A DNA stretch of 13,014 nt from Jimgerdemannia flammicorona. Its lineage: Eukaryota > Mucoromycota > Endogonomycetes > Endogonales > Endogonaceae. The notes below the pieces were generated by a model. That model was not told where the DNA came from. It made no database searches and worked only from the letters and a program-made list of their open reading frames with translations. Positions 7,599-13,014 of the stretch are shown here, in pieces (position 1 is the stretch's first letter; each line of letters opens with the position of its first letter). A program made the translations under genes and the position numbers. Location: positions 1-13,014 of the forward strand of contig RBNI01005108.1 of the NCBI GenBank assembly GCA_003990745.1, given 5' to 3'.

Positions 7599-7872
7599 TG
7601 TAAGAGAGTTGCTTTTTAGGGTAACCATTACATAGTTCTGGAAGGGTTTTCTGGAAGTTCTAGATATTCTGGAAGACCGTTTTCTTATAGTCAAGATCAA
7701 TTTCATATGGAGTACATCCTCTATGCTTATTGATTTCAAGATCAGATTGACGTCTCAACCAAAGTCCTTTTTCGGACTAGTTCTGGATGTTCAGGATTTT
7801 CTGTATTTCAGGAAGTTTAAGAAACTAAGACCAGTTTAGTTGAATTAGTGTATCACTGCAGACAATACCCAA
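7599..7872 (-). pseudogene. Possible N-terminal extension of Gag inside R/U5
   Basis: The Gag frame continues upstream of the primer binding site for about 90 codons, to a TAA at 7875. It is broken only by three TAG codons (7827, 7779, 7662), each reachable from CAG. LTR A has CAG at the place of the third. In return LTR A has TAG and TAA where LTR B has CAG and CAA. It contains the residues GLWLRRQSDLEINK. No start Met is visible. The TCTGCAG just upstream could be a 3' splice site, so this may be an exon, or chance openness. Confidence 0.35.
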
Positions 7873-8080
7873 TTAGGAAGTTTCGTGATGGAGTTAGGAG
7901 TAGGACCTAACAGAGAGTGGATTTTACTTAAGAGTGGTTTGTGGGTTATTAAATAGGTTTATTTGCTATTCATGATATTGCTATACTAGGAGTAGTTGTA
8001 TGAAGGGATATTGTGGGGAAGTGCTCAGGAGTTGTGTTCGGATTGTTCAGATCTGAGATTCTGAGATCTGGGGGAGGGAG

Positions 8081-8088
8081 TATTTATA
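8081..8088 (-). promoter_or_regulatory. TATA box of LTR B (proximal)
   Basis: TATAAATA on the minus strand, followed by CTCCCTCCCCC, and conserved in LTR A at 3203-3210. It probably sets the transcription start of the element RNA, a few dozen bases downstream. Confidence 0.5.
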
Positions 8089-8207
8089 CTAGTGAGGGGC
8101 TATCTGGACTATGCTAGATATGAATGTAGCACTAAGTGCTTTGCTGAGTCGGAATGCAGTCACGTAGTACAAGTGTGATCTGATATGTCAAGAGATCGTC
8201 TGACTGC

Positions 8208-8214
8208 TGAGTCA
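8208..8214. promoter_or_regulatory. TGAGTCA site (GCN4/AP-1 type), conserved in both LTRs
   Basis: TGAGTCA lies between the two TATA-like boxes here and at 3330-3336 in LTR A. The heptamer is the classic binding site of fungal GCN4-type bZIP factors. Binding is inferred. Confidence 0.35.
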
Positions 8215-8266
8215 GTTCACAGTTATGTCATATAAGGCTAATCTAACTATACTATGACTGCTAATC

Positions 8267-8274
8267 TATTTATA
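8267..8274 (-). promoter_or_regulatory. TATA-like box of LTR B (distal)
   Basis: TATAAATA on the minus strand, four bases after the stop codon of the U3 reading frame, and conserved in LTR A at 3389-3396. Confidence 0.4.
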
Positions 8275-8277
8275 GGC

Positions 8278-9510
8278 TTACATGCTGTCTGGGTAGTCTT
8301 CGATGACATCACTATCGATTGCATCATCTCTGATGAAGTAGTCATCTAGGAAGAGTGGTTCGCAGATTACTTCTCCTTGTTTGCTGAGGTAATAATACAT
8401 TGAGACTTCATCTCCATCCCACAGGATAGCATCGTCTGTCTCATATGCTGGATAAGGTATTGGTGGGTGAAGGAGGGGTGCATTATCTTCGCTTTCATCG
8501 GATTCGCTGTCTGCATACCTTCTATAGGTTACAGCACTATGAGTCATGGGGTTGTAGTAAGCTGGCGGCTGTGGTTCATGTCGCTCATACTCAGGTAGTG
8601 AAGTTGTTAGTTCGATCTCGAGGGTTGTCTGGAGGTACAGATTGTGTTCTCCGGTCTCTTCATTGTAGTTGAAATAATCGGAGGTGAATGCAGATTGGTA
8701 TTCGTACCAGTAGTCATTGTCCCAATAAGTCTCATATATGGTTATGAACTATTGTAAGTTCATCAGCAAGGTTGGCGGTGTGATCAGGGTTGGTAGAGAT
8801 CCTTGGCTTAAGGTCATATCAGTATCAGAGGGATTATTGTTTTCTGCTTCATCTTCATCGAAGTTGATTATATCGTAGATGTCCTTCATGGCGTATCCAA
8901 CTTGGGGCATTTGCAGGATGTGGTTGTCGGGGTGCAGGAAGGTTCTGTCAGTAGTCTGAACATACTCGAGATACTTATAGTTGAGTTCTTGTATCATGTC
9001 ATCAATTTGGCTATAGGACAGGGTAGCAATCATTTCGCTGGTAGTAACTCAGAGGTGGGGAATAAAGGTGCTGTACTCATAGAAGAGTTCTCGGTATTTG
9101 TGGGCAATGAGCTTCTGGTGTTGAGACATCTGGGTAATGTCTGTATTGTAGTGGTGTTCGACCATGTCTTCCAGGAGGCAGCTGATCTGGTAGTAGCTTG
9201 AGATTTGTCTGATCCAGTGGGCCTTGTTAATCATGTTCAGGGCATTCCATTGGGCTTCCACGAAGTAGAGGGGTGTGAGGCTATGGATATTCATGAGAGG
9301 CAGAGGGGGTGTGGCTTGGTTGACAATAGCATTCCAAATGTCAGCACAGATGCGGTTGTAGATCTCAGTGGTCATGTTTGTGTGTTTGGAAGTTGTGGTT
9401 GTTATTTGTTTTGGTTCTCTGTTTCGATGTGTCTCGGGACTTGGTATATATGCATTTGTTCTTGATTGGTAAGATTCTGTTTGTGTGAATCTTGTGTTCC
9501 ATGACTTCAT
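8278..9510 (-). pseudogene. U3-encoded reading frame of unknown function (LTR B)
   Basis: One minus-strand frame of 411 codons is interrupted only by TGA at 9051-9049 and TAG at 8751-8749, both one C-to-T step from CGA and CAG. The Met at 9375 is the likelier start (A at -3; 366 codons), with another Met at 9510. The N-terminal half is rich in Tyr, Gln and hydrophobic residues and looks globular. The C-terminal third is strongly acidic, with Pro-rich patches including PPAY (8568-8557), which resembles a PPxY late-domain motif. No known domain is recognised. The frame lies wholly in U3, upstream of the conserved TATA boxes, and LTR A keeps only a decayed C-terminal remnant. It could be an accessory gene of the element or a captured host gene. 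Confidence 0.6.
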
Positions 9511-9513
9511 ATT

Positions 9514-9551
9514 GACTCAGCTTTGTGTGCTGTGACTTCTGTTTGACTCAG
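9514..9551. promoter_or_regulatory. Two TGACTCAGC repeats upstream of the U3 reading frame
   Basis: TGACTCAGCTT(T/C)GTG occurs twice, with TGACTCA at 9514-9520 and 9545-9551, 31 bp apart. TGACTCA is the GCN4/AP-1 type bZIP site. They lie in outer U3, just before the first Met of the U3 frame, where a promoter element would be expected. Confidence 0.35.
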
Positions 9552-9665
9552 CTTCGTGATCGCACAGGTGATTTCCAGATTTGTTTGGAGGTAACGTGTG
9601 ATTTCAGTGGCTTGTTAAGAGGGTGACGTATAATTTCTGTGGCTTGGAGGTTGTGCGCTTACAAA

Positions 9666-10970
9666 AGGGCATTCTATAGTTTTTGAGAATATGGTAGTAA
9701 ATAAGGCCAGAGCTAGCATTATCAGTAAGGCCAACAATAATAACAAGGGTAGATGGGATAAAACCAAACTCAAAATCAAAGCAGTCTAACTAAGTTTGAT
9801 AGCTATTGCTATTACTGTAGGAAGTATGAGTATAAGTAAAGTGATTGCTATTGTAAGGATAAGGAGAGTGGTGAAAATAAGTATAGAAAAAGTTAGTAGC
9901 ATGGAAACTATCATAGCAAAAGTCAGTGAGGTTATGTAAACACTATCAAAATGAATAATAATAGTAGTCTTTTCTTTGCTCAAGCAACATATATAGATGA
10001 TAGTTCTACTGCCAGTTCTACTAACTCAACATATATAACTCATCAGTCACATACTTTTAATGCTATAAAAAGTAGTGATGTCAACAGTACAAGTAGCTAT
10101 ATATTCTGTGAATATATCAATACTGCTAATGAAAACAATATTTGGCTAATAGATTCTGGCACCATACAATATATAACAGTTCACCAAGAGTAGTTTTCAA
10201 TGTATGAACCCTTTGAGTATCTAGTGCCAATCAAATTAGGCAACAATAACATTATATATACTCAGAGAAAAGGAAATATCAGTATACATCTCTATGGGAA
10301 TATTGCAGAGCCTGCCGCAACTCTTATGGATATATTATATACTCTAAAGATAGGAAAGAACCTCTTCTCCATAGGCAAGATAATGGCTCATGGTGATAAG
10401 AAAATTTACATATATTCCAAAGATACAATCATATATAGTTTGCATAGTAGAAATAATACCAAGGAGTTAATGATGGTCTCAAAATAAGACAATTTATATA
10501 AGATCAATGGTATGTTGAATGGAAATGATATAGTAAAAGCCTTCACATATATAATAATAACTATACTTAATGCCATTATTTGGCATCAATACTTAGGATA
10601 TATCAGCATGATAAGTCTCAAATATATAATAAGGAGTAGATCTATTAGTGGATTATCATCAAATATACACTTCAGTGATAATTTCTTTTGTGATAATTGT
10701 GCAGCAAATAAAGCTTCCTAGTGCCCATTTGAGGAATAATTGAAGTACATATCGAGCATTCTTGATCTTATATATATAGATATATGTGGGCTAATACATA
10801 TACTATCATACTCTAGAAAGAAGTATTTTATTACATTCATTGATGACTATATGCACAAGGTATATATATATTTCCTATCAGTGAAGAGCAAAGTATTAGA
10901 AAAATTTGCAGAATTCAAAGTGATCATCAAGAATGAGATAGGATATAGAATATGCTATACACTCAGATAA
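9666..10970 (+). pseudogene. Copia Gag-Pol remnant: CCHC knuckle, protease, pre-integrase and integrase core
   Basis: A CCHC-type knuckle lies at 9807-9848 (CYYCRKYEY..SDC), with its His changed to Tyr and a TAA at 9837. The protease motif WLIDSG follows (Asp at 10152). The integrase zinc-binding motif is next: WHQYLGY (about 10581-10601, second His now Tyr) with CDNC (Cys at 10689 and 10698). The integrase core has IYIDICG (first catalytic Asp at 10779) and FITFIDDY. Stops lie at 10191 (TAG), 10485 (TAA), 10719 (TAG) and 10737 (TAA). The second catalytic Asp (SDN at 10963-10971) is in a +1 shifted frame, so a small indel lies just before it. The 9666-9806 stretch is Gln-rich with many stops derivable from CAA/CAG. 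Confidence 0.85.
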
Positions 10971-10971
10971 C

Positions 10972-12100
10972 AGATGGGAATATATCAATAGTTTGTTAGA
11001 TAGTCTTGAGCCTCCCAGTTACTTTCAATAACTGGGACTCAACCCTATATATCATTAAAAGTAGCCAAGAGTGACATCAACTACCTAACTATTCTATATT
11101 AATTAGAATACCTCACCAATATAGTACCTGCTCTAGCCCTGATAACCACCCCTAGCCTAGCACTCTACTGGTTCACTGTAATTGCTCTTTCTCCTATCTG
11201 TAATAGCCATCTCTTCTCCCATCCTAACTCTACTCAAAAACAGTCATATATACCAGTATTGTGCTTATCAGGAAGCTCACCAAAGCTCAGAGGGTTCTAC
11301 TATAAATATTGAGGATCTGTAAGTAATCTATACTAGTACTTGATGCCCAAGATCAGCTAACACTCTATATAGCCTATAATATACCAAGATGATATCTTAT
11401 TGATGATAGTAAAAGAAAAAAGATACTATATCAAAACAAATATATCCCAGATATAGCCAGAGGCACCAGAGACTATAAAAAAGTAGAGAAAGCACTGATC
11501 TGATACTGATAAAGGGACAACTCATCACTATTATCTTTCTCCCACTATACTTCTATAGATACAGTAAATCAACCTGAGATAGAGGAGGTAAAAGTAAGAG
11601 AAAGGGGACTCAGAAGATTGCCTACCAACCTTATAACTAGTATGATAGTAGAGAAAAGATATAGAGAATAATTGGCTTTAATTTGAATATAGATCCCTAA
11701 GTCTTAATAATAATACTAGTATTATTTATACTGAATAACTTGCTCTCAACACTCTCTATTTGATCAAATACTAAATATAATTGAACTTAGATAACTTTGA
11801 ATTTTTCTCTACAGTAGAACTAAGTCTTGATCTGAGTAGTGGGCTGAGGTAAGTATGCAGACAGATTATGTATAAGTATTATATAGGAATTTTTAGAGGA
11901 GAATACAAAAAAATAAAATTAAATAAAATAAAGAGTAAGTATTCAGAAAAGAGTATAAAAATGAGTTATATATAGATGAGTTATATAATATTATCTATAA
12001 AGGCTTACTTTTGATCCTTTTGAGACCTCTGCTATATAATATATTGACTCAATAGCTCAGCTACCAAAGATATGCCTCACAACATTCTCTAGCCTTTTTT
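10972..12100 (+). other. AT-rich decayed sequence, probably the rest of the Copia pol
   Basis: The SDN motif is followed in the same shifted frame by EYINSLLDSL. Around 11106-11170, YLTNIVPALALITTPSLALY resembles the Copia integrase segment YLTN.LP..AL...TPYE. Beyond that I see no supportable reading frame. The stretch 11200-12100 is AT-rich, full of stops in all frames, with A-rich runs near 11905-11945. RT, RNase H or an LTR of the Copia element could once have lain here, but I cannot identify them. Confidence 0.45.
11014..11036. repeat. 8-bp perfect hairpin in the Copia remnant
   Basis: CCCAGTTA and TAACTGGG flank a 7-base loop. It lies within decayed integrase coding and no function is evident. 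There is no T-run after it to suggest a terminator. Confidence 0.4.
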
Positions 12101-12143
12101 TATCTTGACTAGTGCTCCGAACGGATGGAGTTGATCTGGATGA

Positions 12144-12180
12144 GATTCGAATCAGATTCATCATGTGATGGATTCGAATC
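12144..12180. repeat. Two copies of palindrome GATTCGAATC
   Basis: GATTCGAATC occurs at 12144-12153 and 12171-12180, 27 bp apart, each its own reverse complement. The spacer contains an imperfect inverted repeat around CATCATGTGATG. This block directly precedes the minisatellite. Confidence 0.6.
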
Positions 12181-12216
12181 AACTCGGATTGGTCTCGTGA
12201 TCTGATCCGGATTGAT

Positions 12217-12322
12217 CCGGATTGGTCCATCCAGATTGGTCCATCCGGATTGGTCCATCCGGATTGGTCCATCCGGATTGGTCCATCCGGATTGGTCCAT
12301 CTGGATTGGTCTATCCGGATTG
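12217..12322. repeat. 14-bp minisatellite, about 7.6 copies
   Basis: The unit CCGGATTGGTCCAT repeats head to tail at 12217, 12231, 12245, 12259, 12273, 12287 and 12301, then a partial copy to 12322. The copies at 12231 and 12301 differ by one or two bases. A partial unit also precedes it (12207-12216). Long reading frames here on both strands are an artefact of the repeat. Confidence 0.95.
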
Positions 12323-12409
12323 AAATCTTTGGTGTTATCTCTCTTTCTTTTGTTCATTTCGCTCTTGTTTTTTTTTCCTGCCGCACTTTGGTGACATCAC
12401 CCTTTCCTT

Positions 12410-12490
12410 TTGCTCCCTCTCTTCTTTTGTTCTTTTCTTTTGTTCTTTTTCTTTGTTCTTTTTCTTTGTTCTTTTTCTTTGTTCTTTCCT
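12410..12490 (+). repeat. Pyrimidine-rich CTTT/GTTCTTT tandem repeat
   Basis: The unit GTTCTTTTTCTTT (13 bp) is repeated three times at 12442-12480, within a longer C/T-rich tract. Pyrimidine tracts are common upstream of fungal genes, and this one ends about 75 bases before the first possible ATG of the gene to the right. Confidence 0.75.
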
Positions 12491-12564
12491 GCCACATCAC
12501 GAGCAAACAAAACAGCAGCGCTTAATTCGTACATTGGTCTAGTCTACTCATTTTTCACCCTGCA

Positions 12565-13014
12565 ATGATCGTCAAAAGAGGGAGTATTCGAGGTAGAAAC
12601 GTACTCTCTGCTGACAATGTTAGATTCTTTCTCATATAGACAGCACACAAGCTGCTCATCGAGAGCCAAAGGGGCGACGGCGGTGGCGGTGGCGATGGCG
12701 ATGGTGAGGATGAGGGAGAATTCCGGCAACAACTCACAGTGGCTCTTCGGACCTCGGAATTCACAGACCTCACAGCTATGTATGCGGTAGCCTTTTTTGA
12801 GCAGCCGATGGTAGATGTAGGTTGCTCACTCGGCCGCCACTTGTTTACTTGTGTTTATTTAAACTTCCCCAGCACGACCTAATCTCATGCTTTTCTTAGG
12901 GTCCACAGCTCTATGGCGAGATCTGCCGACTTTATTCGCAACATCTGGTCAAGATGAAGAAAGGCTGGCGGACGTTGCGGGGCATGCCTTTGGTGGCTGA
13001 GCTGTTGAGTCAAT
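12565..13014 (+). CDS. 5' part of a spliced host-type gene, product unknown
   Basis: Coding character is clear in two exons. Exon 12640-12816 (59 codons) has a Gly/Asp-rich run and then FRQQLTVALRTSEFTDLTA. Exon 12900-13014 starts GPQLYGEICRLYSQHLVKMK and runs to the window end. The intron 12817-12899 (83 nt) has donor GTAGGT, branch-like CTAAT at 12879 and acceptor CTTAG, and joins the exons in phase. The upstream start is less sure. ATATAG at 12634-12639 could be an acceptor with branch-like CTGAC before it, and a 12-codon first exon from ATG 12565 to 12600 would join in frame, but that intron would be only 39 nt with a weak GTACTC donor. No in-frame stop occurs in the joined product. I do not recognise the family. 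It is GC- and CpG-richer than the transposons. Confidence 0.55.

Larger units (their letters stand above)
2722..9663 (-). mobile_element. Non-autonomous Gypsy-type LTR element with Gag-dUTPase-protease (element 2)
   Basis: Terminal direct repeats begin TGTAAG and end CTTACA. Reading the minus strand, the 5' LTR is 9663-7599 and the 3' LTR is 4205-2722. A primer binding site lies 3 nt inside the 5' LTR and a polypurine tract abuts the 3' LTR. The 3.4-kb internal part encodes Gag, dUTPase and protease in one frame, but no RT, RNase H or integrase, so mobility would have needed enzymes from a partner element. The flanks are unrelated (Gypsy RNase H on the left, Copia Gag on the right), and the 5 bases on each side (GATGG and AAAGG) do not match as a target duplication. 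Confidence 0.85.
7599..9663 (-). repeat. LTR B: upstream (5') LTR of element 2, about 2.07 kb, with a reading frame in U3
   Basis: It is bounded by TGTAAG (7599) and CTTACA (ends 9663) on the plus strand. The part 7599 to about 8330 matches LTR A at about 90% by eye, mainly with transitions, and includes both TATA boxes and one TGAGTCA. The outer 40 bases also match LTR A. Between these, LTR B holds about 1.2 kb absent from LTR A, most of it the U3 reading frame (8278-9510). Reading the minus strand, U3 runs from 9663 to about 8050, with R and U5 to 7599. Confidence 0.85.
9664..11200 (+). mobile_element. Ty1/Copia retrotransposon fragment (element 3), heavily decayed
   Basis: From the first base after LTR B the plus strand carries Copia Gag, protease and integrase similarity in one frame up to about 10965, then weaker similarity in shifted frames. 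The order nucleocapsid, protease, integrase (before RT) is diagnostic of Ty1/Copia. Base composition is far more AT-rich than in the Gypsy elements, with many TATA runs. The left end is cut by element 2, no LTR is recognised, and the right limit is uncertain. Confidence 0.85.

Noticed and set aside
1..7600. Alternative genetic code with TGA as sense codon
   Set aside because: TAG and TAA stops also occur in frame, LTR A and LTR B show CAG/TAG and CAA/TAA pairs at the same sites, and the TGA at 5310 aligns with Arg; C-to-T decay explains it.
8278..9510. Env-like gene
   Set aside because: No signal peptide, transmembrane segment or Cys pattern is visible, and it lies in U3 rather than after pol.
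9786..9983. 65-codon minus-strand hydrophobic frame resembling a membrane peptide
   Set aside because: It is the antisense of AT-rich Copia nucleocapsid coding; Ile/Thr/Leu richness follows from composition.
12212..12322. Possible CRISPR-like array
   Set aside because: The 14-bp units are directly contiguous without unique spacers, and the setting is eukaryotic.
12057..12525. Several overlapping frames on both strands (repeats such as DQSGWTNPDGPI)
   Set aside because: They arise from the 14-bp minisatellite, which reads open in every frame, and from the CTTT tract; no start context or domain.

Overview
The window looks like a transposon-rich, gene-poor stretch of a filamentous fungus genome. 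The evidence is chromovirus-like Ty3/Gypsy elements, a Ty1/Copia relic, heavy C-to-T nonsense decay, and one GC-richer host-type gene at the right end with a short 83-nt intron (branch-like CTAAT, acceptor CTTAG). The species cannot be named from sequence alone.

Layout: (1) 1-2721, + strand: a Ty3/Gypsy pol fragment in one broken frame, in the order protease, a small H/DCxxC domain, dUTPase, reverse transcriptase, RNase H. Its left end lies outside the window and its right end is cut off inside RNase H. (2) 2722-9663, - strand: a large LTR element ('element 2'). Its LTRs are bounded by TGTAAG...CTTACA: LTR A at 2722-4205 is the downstream copy and LTR B at 7599-9663 the upstream copy. A tRNA-iMet-type primer binding site and a polypurine tract sit correctly just inside the LTRs. 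The internal region is one reading frame from edge to edge: an acidic N-terminal region, Gag capsid, CCHC knuckle, dUTPase, the same small H/DCxxC domain, protease, then a chromodomain-like scrap. Reverse transcriptase, RNase H and integrase are absent, so this copy is non-autonomous in structure. LTR B carries a further reading frame of about 370-410 codons inside U3, which is largely missing from LTR A. (3) 9664 to about 11200, + strand: a decayed, AT-rich Ty1/Copia fragment (CCHC knuckle, DSG protease, integrase zinc-binding and catalytic parts), fading into AT-rich sequence without recognisable genes to about 12100. (4) 12100-12490: two 10-bp palindromes, a 14-bp minisatellite and a CTTT-rich tract. 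(5) 12565-13014, + strand: the spliced 5' part of an unidentified host-type gene, cut by the window end.

The most notable observation is that two different Gypsy-type elements both carry a dUTPase and a shared uncharacterised H/DCxxC domain, but in permuted order: PR-DCxxC-dUTPase-RT in element 1 and NC-dUTPase-DCxxC-PR in element 2. A second is the U3-encoded reading frame. Nothing here appears intact. Nearly every in-frame stop in the two Gypsy elements is explained by C-to-T change at CGA, CAG or CAA codons, mostly CGA to TGA. Element 2 has different U3 regions in its two LTRs, different flanking elements and no target-site duplication, so it is probably a recombinant of two insertions.
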